Source: Thiohalobacter sp. (lineage in GTDB: Bacteria; Pseudomonadota; Gammaproteobacteria; Thiohalobacterales; Thiohalobacteraceae). From it: a stretch of 41,433 nt of DNA. Numbering within the stretch: the first letter of the stretch is position 1; every line of letters starts with the position of its first letter. Made by a program: the position numbers and the translations under genes. The DNA is taken from the NCBI RefSeq assembly GCF_027000115.1, contig NZ_JALTON010000046.1, positions 1 through 41,433 on the forward strand, in the 5' to 3' direction. Shown in pieces: positions 6,809-14,847 of this stretch. Under the pieces are notes generated by a model. That model was not told the origin of the DNA and did not search any database. It worked only from the letters and a program-made list of their open reading frames with translations.

Positions 6809-8338
6809 GTGGCGGATTTTGAAGTCCCGAAATTCCGAGAAATCCCGATCATCCCCAAGCTCCAGGAAGGGGTGATGGCGCACAGCCAGCCATTCGTGGC
6901 CAAGGCCGAGTTCCAGCAGCCTCTGGGTTATCCCGGCGAGCTGGTCGACAACTGGAAGGAAGTCGCCATCGAAAAGCTCGGTGAGCTCTGCGGCAAGTAC
7001 CGCTCCTTGCAGGTGTTCCTCGATTCCTGCGTGAAGTGCGGTGCCTGCACCGACAAGTGCCACTACTACCTTGGCACCACCGATGCCAAGAATATGCCGG
7101 TAGCGCGCCAGGATCTGCTGCGCAAGGTCTACCGCCGCTACTATACCTTCGCCGGCAAGTATTTCCCCAAGCTGGTTGGTGCCGTCGATCTGACCGAGGA
7201 AGTGCTGGACGACTGGTACAGCTATTTCCACCAGTGCTCGCAGTGCCGCCGCTGCTCCGTATTCTGCCCCTACGGTATCGACACCGCCGAAATCTCCATG
7301 GCTGCCCGCGAGATCATGGACGCGGTCGGCAAGGGCCAGAAATACTGTAACGAGATCATCGGCAAGGTCTTCAAGATCGGCAACAATCTGGGACTGCCCC
7401 AGCCCGCGCTGGAAGACACCCTCGAAGGCATCGAGGAAGATGTCTATGACGATACCGGCGTCAAGGTCCGCTACCCGCTGGACGAGGAAGGCGCCGAGAT
7501 CCTGCTGGTCACACCGTCCGCCGACTTCTTCGCCGAGCCCCATGTCGACGGTCTCATCGGCTACGGCAAGGTCTTTCACGAGGCCGGCGTCAGCTGGACC
7601 CTGAGTTCCTATGCCTCGGAAGCCGCCAACTTCGGCATGTTCATCGGGTCCTACGAGAACATGCGCCGGGTTGCCCTGCGCATCCGCAAGGCCGCCCAGG
7701 ACCTGGGTGTCAAGCGCATCGTGTTCGGCGAGTGCGGTCATGCCTGGCGCGTGGCCTACAGCTTCCTAAACACTCTCGCCGGCCCCTTCGATTTCCTCGA
7801 TCCGCGCTACCCCGTGCCGCAGCACATCTGCGAATTCACCTGGAACCTGATCCAGGAAGGCAAGCTCAAGTTCGACAAGTCGCAGAACGACGACATGCGC
7901 CTGACCTATCACGATTCCTGCAACGTGGCGCGCGCCTCCCGCATGGGCGACTTTCCCGGCGGCCAGTTCGTGATCCCGCGCGAGATCATCAAGGCGACCT
8001 GCAACCACTTCTACGACATGGATCCCGACACCATCTACGATGCAACCTATTGCTGCGGTGGTGGCGGCGGCCTGCTCACCGACGACCTCATGGAACTTCG
8101 CGTCAAGGGCGCCCTGCCGCGTATGGAGGCCCTGAAGAAGGTCGTCGACGAGAACGACGTAACGCACATGGCTGCAATCTGCGCCATCTGCAAAAGTCAG
8201 TTTGCAAAGGTAATGCCCTACTACGGCTTCCGCCTGGATCAGATCGTCAGTGTTCACCAACTGGTGAGCAACGCGATCATCCTGTCGGACGCCCCGGCGG
8301 ACGACGAGGATGCCGGTGGCGAGGGCGACGACGAGTAA
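6809..8338 (+). CDS. dsrK: DsrK, HdrD-like catalytic iron-sulfur subunit
   Basis: A 509-residue cytoplasmic protein related to HdrD of heterodisulfide reductase. Two [4Fe-4S] ferredoxin motifs are seen at C74-x2-C77-x2-C80-x3-C84 and C143-x2-C146-x2-C149-x3-C153. The CCG domain carries YCCGGGGG (C415, C416) with C371 upstream and a CAICAIC motif downstream, which builds the special [4Fe-4S] centre acting on the DsrC disulfide. The start is GTG, supported by AAGGAG at 6797-6802. The C-terminus is a highly acidic tail (DAPADDEDAGGEGDDE). It works with DsrM on the cytoplasmic side of the membrane. Confidence 0.95.
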   Translation: MADFEVPKFREIPIIPKLQEGVMAHSQPFVAKAEFQQPLGYPGELVDNWKEVAIEKLGELCGKYRSLQVFLDSCVKCGACTDKCHYYLGTTDAKNMPVARQDLLRKVYRRYYTFAGKYFPKLVGAVDLTEEVLDDWYSYFHQCSQCRRCSVFCPYGIDTAEISMAAREIMDAVGKGQKYCNEIIGKVFKIGNNLGLPQPALEDTLEGIEEDVYDDTGVKVRYPLDEEGAEILLVTPSADFFAEPHVDGLIGYGKVFHEAGVSWTLSSYASEAANFGMFIGSYENMRRVALRIRKAAQDLGVKRIVFGECGHAWRVAYSFLNTLAGPFDFLDPRYPVPQHICEFTWNLIQEGKLKFDKSQNDDMRLTYHDSCNVARASRMGDFPGGQFVIPREIIKATCNHFYDMDPDTIYDATYCCGGGGGLLTDDLMELRVKGALPRMEALKKVVDENDVTHMAAICAICKSQFAKVMPYYGFRLDQIVSVHQLVSNAIILSDAPADDEDAGGEGDDE

Positions 8339-8406
8339 CGCGAAATTCGCAAGATCAAACGAACGAGAATTCCGGCATACCGGGTTCACCTAACAGGAGA
8401 ACAGGC

Positions 8407-10356
8407 ATGGCAACCTCCCAAGACGAAATGAAACTCACGTTCCGCAAGTTCAAGGACGGCGAAAACAAGTGGTCGAGCATGCACGACAAGATCTTTGTCG
8501 CTGACACCTCCCACAAGTGCCCTGTCTATGTTCACCGTACACCGCCGTGCCAGGGTAGCTGCCCCTCGGGCGAAGACATCCGCGGCTGGCTGCAGATCGT
8601 TCGCGGCATCGAGAAGCCGCCCAAAGGCGTGGACTGGCACGAGTACGCCTTCCGTCGCTCTACCGACGCCAACCCCTTCCCCGCCATGATGGGCCGCGTC
8701 TGCCCGGCGCCCTGCGAGGACGGCTGCAACCGCAACGAAGTCGATGACTTCGTCGGCATCAACGCCGTGGAGCAGTTCATTGGCGATACCGCCTACGAGA
8801 ACGGCTACAAGTTCGAGGCGCCGCCGCTGACCACGGACAAGAAGGTTGCCATCGTCGGTGGCGGTCCGGCCGGCATGTCTGCCGCCTACCACCTGCGCCG
8901 TCGCGGTATCGCGAGCTGCATCTTCGACGACCACGAGAAGCTGGGCGGCATGATGCAGTACGGCATTCCCGGCTATCGTGTGCCGCGCACCCACCTGGAT
9001 CACGAGATCCAGCGCATCATCGACATGGGTGATATCGAGGTCCGCACCGGCGTCCGCGTCGGCCGTGACGTCAGCGTCGAGGAGCTGGAGAAGGAATTCG
9101 ATGCCATCCTGTGGGCCATCGGCTGCAAGACCGGCCGCGGCCTGCCCGTACCCGGCTGGGAAGGCACCCCGAACTGCATCTCCGGTGTTGCCTTCCTGGA
9201 AGCCTTCAACAAGGGCGACCTGAAGGTCACCGCCGAAAAGGTGGTTTGCGTGGGTGGTGGTGACACCTCCATCGACGTGGTTTCCGTGGCCCGCCGCCTC
9301 GGCAAGATCTCCAACCTCAACCCCAAGGACCGTCCGGAAGAGGTTATCTACGGCCACACCGCGCACGACGCCGCCATGACCGCGGCCCGCGAAGGCGCGG
9401 AAGTCACCCTGACCGCCCTCTTCCCGCGCGAGGAGATGACGGCTACCGAGCACGAGGTGCGCGATGCCCTGACCGAGGGCGTCACCATCCTCAACGAGGT
9501 CATGCCGGTCGAGGTCATCAAGAACGAGGAAGGCCGTGCCACCGGCCTGAAGATGGCCAAGTGCAAGCTCGAGGATGGCCGCCCGGTGCCGATCGAGGGC
9601 ACCGAGTTCGTGCTCGAGGCTGATCTGATCGTGGCCGCCATCGGCCAGGGTGGCGACCTGGAAGGCCTGGAAGACTTCGACAACGGCCGTGGCCTGATGG
9701 ACTCCGACCAGTTCTACCAGGTGCCGAACAAGCCCGGCCATTTCGTCGCCGGCGATATCATTCGTCCGCACCTGCTGACCACCGCCATCGGCCAGGCCTC
9801 CATCGCCGCCGAGAGCATCCAGCACTACCTCAACAACGAGGCCCAGGTGAAGCGCCCGAAGGTGGACAAGCACCACTTCAACCTGCTGGCCAAGCTCAAC
9901 GAGGCCGGCCTGGCGCCCGTGGAGTTCCAGCCCGAGGGCGACCTGCGCGGCACCTCCAGCGCCAACTATGCGATCCACAACTTCGAGGACCGCGCCAGTT
10001 CCGAGATCATCTCGCATGACCAGCTCTTCCTGGGGCATTTCGCCTATGAACCGCGCCACAAGCGCGGCGAGAAGATCCCGGGTGCCGACGAGGTGCTGGG
10101 ACACTTCGAGGAGCGCTATATCGGTCTGCCCGAGGAAGAGGCCCAGGCCGAGGCCGGTCGCTGCATGAGCTGTGGCCTGTGCTTCGAGTGCGACAACTGC
10201 GTCATCTACTGCCCGCAGGATGCCGTCTACCGAGTGAAAAAGGACGAGGCGACCACCGGTCGTTACGTGGCGACCGACTACACGCGCTGCATCGGCTGCC
10301 ACATCTGCTCCGATGTATGCCCGACCGGCTACATCGACATGGCCATGGGTGAGTGA
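8407..10356 (+). CDS. dsrL: DsrL, NAD(P)-linked iron-sulfur flavoprotein
   Basis: A 649-residue cytoplasmic oxidoreductase related to the small subunit of glutamate synthase. In order there is an N-terminal cluster domain (CPVYV...PPCQGSCPSG), an FAD Rossmann motif (VAIVGGGPAGMSAA), an NAD(P) motif (VCVGGGDTSIDVV) and a C-terminal ferredoxin domain with two [4Fe-4S] motifs (CMSCGLCFECDNC, CIGCHICSDVCP). In sulfur oxidisers DsrL takes electrons from DsrAB and is essential for oxidation of stored sulfur. The ATG at 8407 has AGGAG 6 bases upstream. The reading frame is open upstream to 7732, but that part overlaps dsrK and is not coding. Confidence 0.95.
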   Translation: MATSQDEMKLTFRKFKDGENKWSSMHDKIFVADTSHKCPVYVHRTPPCQGSCPSGEDIRGWLQIVRGIEKPPKGVDWHEYAFRRSTDANPFPAMMGRVCPAPCEDGCNRNEVDDFVGINAVEQFIGDTAYENGYKFEAPPLTTDKKVAIVGGGPAGMSAAYHLRRRGIASCIFDDHEKLGGMMQYGIPGYRVPRTHLDHEIQRIIDMGDIEVRTGVRVGRDVSVEELEKEFDAILWAIGCKTGRGLPVPGWEGTPNCISGVAFLEAFNKGDLKVTAEKVVCVGGGDTSIDVVSVARRLGKISNLNPKDRPEEVIYGHTAHDAAMTAAREGAEVTLTALFPREEMTATEHEVRDALTEGVTILNEVMPVEVIKNEEGRATGLKMAKCKLEDGRPVPIEGTEFVLEADLIVAAIGQGGDLEGLEDFDNGRGLMDSDQFYQVPNKPGHFVAGDIIRPHLLTTAIGQASIAAESIQHYLNNEAQVKRPKVDKHHFNLLAKLNEAGLAPVEFQPEGDLRGTSSANYAIHNFEDRASSEIISHDQLFLGHFAYEPRHKRGEKIPGADEVLGHFEERYIGLPEEEAQAEAGRCMSCGLCFECDNCVIYCPQDAVYRVKKDEATTGRYVATDYTRCIGCHICSDVCPTGYIDMAMGE

Positions 10357-10384
10357 TCTCGCAGACCAGTTGACAGGAGAGATG

Positions 10385-10921
10385 ATGGCTCCCGTGTTGC
10401 GATCCCTGAAAGCTCTGCTGCTGTGGGCTGGACTGGCGTTTGCCAGTCTCCCCCTGGCGGCCGGCGCCGAAGTCCCGCTGCCCGACATCCTGAAGAAGCC
10501 GATCGAAACCAACGGCCGCTTCAGCGAAACACAGGGCTGCGTGGAACCCACCGACGTGATGCGCAAAAAGCACTTCGAGTTCCTCCTGCACCAGCGGGAC
10601 GAAACCCTGCGCAAGGGTGTACGTACTCGCCGCTACAGCTTCGAGGAGTGCATCAACTGTCACGTACCGCCCGCCGAGAGCGGCAAGGTGGTCCGGGTGA
10701 CCAGCAAGGAGCATTTCTGCAACAGCTGCCATACCTATGCCGGTGTCACCATCGACTGCTTCGACTGTCACCGCGACACGCCGACCCCCAAGAACATCGG
10801 TTTCCATCCGCTGGTCGGCAAGTCGAAGGCCACGGGGCATCACATGGACCTGGCGGCCCAGCCTGACGAACCACTCAACCCGGAAACCCTGAGCATGGCC
10901 GTGGAGGGTGCACAGCAATGA
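10385..10921 (+). CDS. dsrJ: DsrJ, periplasmic trihaem cytochrome c
   Basis: A 178-residue c-type cytochrome of the DsrMKJOP complex. Three CxxCH haem sites are present at C89-H93, C112-H116 and C125-H129. C52 in GCVEPTDVM matches the cysteine known in A. vinosum as an unusual axial haem ligand. The hydrophobic N-terminus (residues 7-28) is a signal or anchor sequence. Two ATG codons occur in a row at 10382 and 10385. I prefer the second because AGGAG at 10375-10379 is only 2 bases from the first. The gene ends in an ATGA overlap with dsrO, so the two are translationally coupled. Confidence 0.95.
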   Translation: MAPVLRSLKALLLWAGLAFASLPLAAGAEVPLPDILKKPIETNGRFSETQGCVEPTDVMRKKHFEFLLHQRDETLRKGVRTRRYSFEECINCHVPPAESGKVVRVTSKEHFCNSCHTYAGVTIDCFDCHRDTPTPKNIGFHPLVGKSKATGHHMDLAAQPDEPLNPETLSMAVEGAQQ

Positions 10922-11679
10922 GCGACACCGATATTTCCCGTCGCCGCTTCTTCGGTGGCGCGGCCGGCGTCCTCGCGGGCGTGGCCGTGGCCCCCGGTGT
11001 TCTGCTGAACGAGGTCGCCGTCGCCAAGGCGCCGGATCAGCCTGCCAGCAGCGAAAACCGCTGGGGCATGCTGATCGATACCAACAAGTGTCAGAAAGGC
11101 TGCGACGCCTGCGTGCGCGGCTGCCAGCAGGAAAACGGCTGGGGACCCTACGGTACCGAGACCAAATCCAACGAGCTGCAGCAGGCCCACTGGATCCGCA
11201 AGGTTGAGATCCGCGACACCAGGACCGGCTACAGCCATTCGCTGCCGCTGATGTGCCAGCACTGTGCGCATCCCCCCTGTGTCGATGTCTGCCCCACTCA
11301 CGCCTCCATGAAGCGCGAGGACGGCATCGTCCTGGTCGACAAGCACGTCTGCATCGGCTGCCGTTACTGCATGATGGCCTGCCCCTACAAGGCCCGTTCC
11401 TTCATCCACGAGGAACTGCATGACCAGTTGCCACACGCGCCCCGTGGCATCGGCACTGTCGAATCCTGCACCCTGTGTGTGCACCGCGTGGACCGCGATG
11501 GCGCCGACGCCATTCCGGCCTGCGCCGAGGCCTGCGCCGCCGAGGGTCACGATGCCTTCGTGTTCGGTGATCTCAACGATCCCAACAGCCGCCTGTCCCG
11601 GGAGCTGGCGAAGCACGGCGGCACCCAGATTCGCGCCGATCTGGGACTGGATCTTGGCGTGCGTTACCGGGGCATCTGA
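10918..11679 (+). CDS. dsrO: DsrO, Tat-exported periplasmic ferredoxin subunit
   Basis: A 253-residue iron-sulfur protein of the periplasmic side of DsrMKJOP. It begins with a twin-arginine signal (SRRRFFGGAAG) ending near AVAKA, so it would be folded before export. Cysteine clusters follow the DmsB/NrfC pattern: CQKGCDACVRGC, MCQHCAHPPCVDVCP, CIGCRYCMMACP and CTLCVHRV, enough for three to four [4Fe-4S] centres. Its start overlaps the dsrJ stop by 4 bases. It is expected to pair with the membrane protein DsrP encoded next. Confidence 0.95.
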   Translation: MSDTDISRRRFFGGAAGVLAGVAVAPGVLLNEVAVAKAPDQPASSENRWGMLIDTNKCQKGCDACVRGCQQENGWGPYGTETKSNELQQAHWIRKVEIRDTRTGYSHSLPLMCQHCAHPPCVDVCPTHASMKREDGIVLVDKHVCIGCRYCMMACPYKARSFIHEELHDQLPHAPRGIGTVESCTLCVHRVDRDGADAIPACAEACAAEGHDAFVFGDLNDPNSRLSRELAKHGGTQIRADLGLDLGVRYRGI

Positions 11680-11726
11680 AGCGGTTGCCGACCACAGCGA
11701 AGTGAAGTAGAGGCGAGTCCAAGTCG

Positions 11727-12962
11727 ATGAAAAGAGTCATTCACTTTCGGGAAGTCACCAACAACGGAACCGGCTACTGGGGTCTGCTGGGGCTGTTCGC
11801 CCTGATCGTGGCCGTCGGGCTAGGTGCTGCATACTACATGGAGCACAACGGCCATTGGGTCACCGGCATGAACAACCAGATCGTCTGGGGCACCCCGCAT
11901 GTGTTTGCGGTGTTCCTGATCGTGGCCGCCTCCGGTGCCCTGAACGTCGCTTCCATCGCCTCGGTCTTCAACAAGAAGTTCTACAAGCCACTGGCGCCCC
12001 TGTCGGCGCTGCTGGCGGTGGCGCTGCTCATCGGCGGTCTCATCATTCTGGTGCTCGACCTGGGCCGGCCGGATCGCCTGATCGTCGCCATGACCCACTA
12101 CAACTTCAAGTCGATCTTTGCCTGGAACATCATCCTGTATAACGGCTTCATCGCCATCGTCGCCGTTTACATCTGGTTCATGATGGAACCACGCATGAAG
12201 CCCTACAGCAGCTACGCCGGCTTCTTCGCCTTCGTCTGGCGCATCATCCTGACCACCGGTACCGGCTCCATTTTTGGCTTCCTGGTGGCACGCCAGGCCT
12301 ATGACGCCGCCATCTACGCACCCATGTTCGTGGTCATGTCCTTCAGTTTTGGACTTGCCATCTACCTGCTGGTGCTGATGGCCGCGATGAAGTGGACGGG
12401 CCGCCCGTTGGGCGATGCCGTCGTCAGCCGCCTGAAGAACCTGCTCGGCGTATTCGTCGCGGGTGTCTTCTACTTCGTGCTCGCCTACCACCTGACCAGC
12501 CTCTATGCCACCGAGCACCATGGCTGGGAGCGCTTCCTGCTGCTCGACGGCGGCCTCTACACCAAGCTGTTCTGGATCGGCCAGATCCTGATCGGCACCC
12601 TGCTGCCGCTGGCCATGCTCTATCACCCGACCCTGGGCAAGTCCCGCGCCGTGGTAGCCTGGGCCTGCGTGTTCGTCATCCTCGGCGGGCTGGCACAGAT
12701 GTACACCATCATCATCGGCGGCCAGGCCTACCCGCTGGTGCTGTTCCCGGGCATGGAAGTCAGCAGCGACTTCAGCGACGGCATCGTGGCAGCCTACACG
12801 CCCGCCCTGCCCGAGTTCCTGCTCGGCATCGGCGGCATGGGCATCGCCTTGCTGGCCGTGACCGTGGCCGTCAAGGTGCTGCGCTTCCTGCCGGAGACGC
12901 TGGAAGACGACCGCGTCGATCCGCACCGCGCCGCCGAGGCGGAAGCCGCCGAAGCCGCCTGA
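11727..12962 (+). CDS. dsrP: DsrP, NrfD-like membrane subunit
   Basis: A 411-residue polytopic membrane protein of the NrfD/PsrC family with about ten hydrophobic helices, for example at residues 18-34, 50-72, 88-108, 128-150 and 167-187. It exchanges electrons between the quinone pool and DsrO. The C-terminal 25 residues are hydrophilic and rich in Ala and Glu. It is the last of the five complex genes, and a terminator-like hairpin follows before dsrN. Confidence 0.94.
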   Translation: MKRVIHFREVTNNGTGYWGLLGLFALIVAVGLGAAYYMEHNGHWVTGMNNQIVWGTPHVFAVFLIVAASGALNVASIASVFNKKFYKPLAPLSALLAVALLIGGLIILVLDLGRPDRLIVAMTHYNFKSIFAWNIILYNGFIAIVAVYIWFMMEPRMKPYSSYAGFFAFVWRIILTTGTGSIFGFLVARQAYDAAIYAPMFVVMSFSFGLAIYLLVLMAAMKWTGRPLGDAVVSRLKNLLGVFVAGVFYFVLAYHLTSLYATEHHGWERFLLLDGGLYTKLFWIGQILIGTLLPLAMLYHPTLGKSRAVVAWACVFVILGGLAQMYTIIIGGQAYPLVLFPGMEVSSDFSDGIVAAYTPALPEFLLGIGGMGIALLAVTVAVKVLRFLPETLEDDRVDPHRAAEAEAAEAA

Positions 12963-12986
12963 TTCCGCAAGGCAACGGCATGGGCC

Positions 12987-13020
12987 GCGCGCAGTCATGG
13001 CGACATGGCTGCGCGTTTTC
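12987..13020 (+). terminator. Rho-independent-like terminator after dsrP
   Basis: CGCGCAG (12988-12994) and CTGCGCG (13009-13015) pair around a 14-base loop and are followed by TTTTCGTTT. It separates the dsrMKLJOP block from dsrN, which starts 19 bases after the hairpin region, so read-through must be partial or dsrN has its own promoter. Confidence 0.6.
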
Positions 13021-13038
13021 GTTTGACGCGAGGCGTCC

Positions 13039-14418
13039 ATGACCCATCTGCTCATTTCCGCCGCCCACAAGTCCTCGGGCAAGACCACGCTCAGCATCGG
13101 CCTGTGCCGGGCGCTCGCCGCGCGCGGGCTGGCCGTGCAGCCGTTCAAGAAGGGGCCCGACTACATCGACCCCATGTGGCTGGGCGACGCCGCCGGCCGC
13201 CCCTGCTACAACCTGGATTTCCAGACCCAGTCGGCGGACGAAATCCGCAACCTGGTCGCCTGCCGCAGCCGCGGCGCCGAGCTGTCGCTGATCGAGGGCA
13301 ACAAGGGCCTGTACGACGGCATGGCGCTCGACGGCAGCAACAGCAACGCTGCCCTGGCCAAGCTGCTGGGCGCGCCCGTGATACTGGTGATCGACACCCG
13401 CGGCATCACCCGCGGCGTGGCGCCCCTGCTGCTCGGCTACCAGCACTTCGACCCGGCGGTACGTATCCGGGGCGTCATCCTCAACCAGGTCGGCGGTGCC
13501 CGGCACGAGGCCAAGCTGCGGGAATCCGTGGAACACTACACCGACATCCCGGTGCTGGGCGCGGTACGCCGCAACAGTGCGCTGGTCATCGACGAACGCC
13601 ACCTCGGCCTGATCCCCGAGAACGAGGAGAGCGCGGCCGGCCGCCTCATCGCCACCATCGCCGCGGCGGTCGGCGAGCAGGTCGATCTCGACCGCCTGTT
13701 GACCGTGGCCCGCGACGCGACGCCGCTGCCGGAGTGCCACCCCGAGCCTGCGCCACCACCGGCCGGCGAGCGGATCCGGATCGCCATCGCCCGCGACCGG
13801 GCCTTCGGCTTCTACTACCCCGACGATCTCGAGGCCCTGGAGGCCGCCGGGGCCGAGCTGCTGCCCTTCGACGCCCTCGCGGACAGCCGCCTGCCCGACT
13901 GCGACGGCCTGTTCATTGGCGGCGGTTTCCCCGAGACCCAGATGGAGGCGCTGTCCGCCAATGCCGCCCTGCGGGCCCACATCCGCGAGGCCATCGAGGC
14001 CGGTCTGCCCACCTACGCCGAGTGCGGCGGATTGATGTACCTGGCCCGCAGCCTGCGCTGGAAGGACCGCAGTGCCGAGATGGTGGGCGTGATCCCCGGC
14101 GACGCGGTCATGTGCGACCGGCCCCAGGGCCGCGGCTACATCCACCTTGCCGAGACGGAGGACTTCCCATGGCCTGCTGCCGGTAGTCGTCCCCCGGCAG
14201 ACATTCCCGCCCACGAATTCCACTACTCGCGCCTGGAAAACCTGCCCCCCGACGGCCGCTTCGCCTACCGTGTCCTGCGTGGCAGCGGCATCGACGGCCG
14301 GCACGACGGCTTCCGCCACCGCAACCTGCTCGCCTGCTACGCCCATCTGCGCAATACCGGCAGCTATCCCTGGGCCCGCCGCTTCCTCGCCTTCGTACGC
14401 AGCCACCGCGGCGACTGA
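13039..14418 (+). CDS. dsrN: DsrN, siroheme amidase of the CobB type
   Basis: A 459-residue protein of the cobyrinic acid a,c-diamide synthase family. The N-terminal domain has a P-loop (AAHKSSGKTT) at residues 9-18 and KKGPDYIDPMW shortly after. The C-terminal half is a class I glutamine amidotransferase with the nucleophile C329 in YAECGGLMYL and FIGGGFPE before it. In sulfur oxidisers it is thought to amidate siroheme to the siroamide form used by DsrAB. No cobalamin genes are nearby, and the dsr context decides the role over cobalamin synthesis. The ribosome-binding site is modest (GACGCGAGG). Confidence 0.92.
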   Translation: MTHLLISAAHKSSGKTTLSIGLCRALAARGLAVQPFKKGPDYIDPMWLGDAAGRPCYNLDFQTQSADEIRNLVACRSRGAELSLIEGNKGLYDGMALDGSNSNAALAKLLGAPVILVIDTRGITRGVAPLLLGYQHFDPAVRIRGVILNQVGGARHEAKLRESVEHYTDIPVLGAVRRNSALVIDERHLGLIPENEESAAGRLIATIAAAVGEQVDLDRLLTVARDATPLPECHPEPAPPPAGERIRIAIARDRAFGFYYPDDLEALEAAGAELLPFDALADSRLPDCDGLFIGGGFPETQMEALSANAALRAHIREAIEAGLPTYAECGGLMYLARSLRWKDRSAEMVGVIPGDAVMCDRPQGRGYIHLAETEDFPWPAAGSRPPADIPAHEFHYSRLENLPPDGRFAYRVLRGSGIDGRHDGFRHRNLLACYAHLRNTGSYPWARRFLAFVRSHRGD

Positions 14419-14461
14419 TTCCCATGAACGGGCTGCGGCAGAAATCGGCGCCCGGGTCGCG

Positions 14462-14467
14462 TACAAT
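14462..14467 (+). promoter_or_regulatory. Candidate -10 box ahead of dsrR
   Basis: TACAAT, one mismatch from TATAAT, lies 32 bases before the dsrR ATG. No good -35 box is found at the proper distance, so an activator-dependent or weak promoter is the most that can be claimed. Confidence 0.3.
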
Positions 14468-14498
14468 AGACCGCCCAACGTTCAAGGGGTTGAGAGAC

Positions 14499-14825
14499 AT
14501 GATCAGCATCACGCCCGCAGCCGCGCGCCAGATCCGCCAGTCCGCCAAGCAGGGGCGTATGGAAGGCATGGCCCTGCGCATCGCCGCCCAGCGCAATGCC
14601 GACGGCACCATCCACTACGCCATGGGCTTCGACGATACCGGCCGCGACGAGGATACCCGCTTCACCTCCGAAGGCATCGAGATCGTGGTCGCCCCCCCCA
14701 GCATGCCCGTGCTGGACGGTACCGTCATCGACTTCGTGGAGCTGGAGCCCGGCAAGTTCGAGTTCATCTTCATGAACCCGAACGACGCCAACTACAAGCC
14801 GCCCGAGGCGAGTCAGGGCGAGTAG
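14499..14825 (+). CDS. dsrR: DsrR, cysteine-free A-type iron-sulfur scaffold homologue
   Basis: A 108-residue member of the IscA/ErpA fold family (MISITPAAARQIRQS at the N-terminus). True A-type carriers have three conserved cysteines; this protein has no cysteine at all. That is the known signature of DsrR and rules out cluster carriage by the usual ligands. In A. vinosum DsrR affects dsr expression after transcription. The ATG at 14499 is preferred, with AAGGGG about 10 bases before it; an in-frame ATG at 14424 would add 25 residues that do not resemble the family. It lies at the end of the dsr block, 22 bases before the sensor kinase. Confidence 0.9.
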   Translation: MISITPAAARQIRQSAKQGRMEGMALRIAAQRNADGTIHYAMGFDDTGRDEDTRFTSEGIEIVVAPPSMPVLDGTVIDFVELEPGKFEFIFMNPNDANYKPPEASQGE

Positions 14826-14847
14826 CCACCCGCGAGGCCTGCCGCGC

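Noticed and set aside
7732-8406. Upstream extension of the DsrL frame by 225 codons
   Set aside because: It overlaps the end of dsrK and reads as Arg/Pro-rich noise, while the ATG at 8407 has a ribosome-binding site and gives the family length.
8386-10614. 742-residue open frame antisense to dsrL
   Set aside because: The sense strand codes for a full DsrL with all cofactor motifs; the antisense translation is repetitive and motif-free.
13039-14418. DsrN as a cobalamin enzyme (CobB/CbiA)
   Set aside because: There is no cobalamin gene nearby and its place between dsrP and dsrR is the standard one for dsrN.
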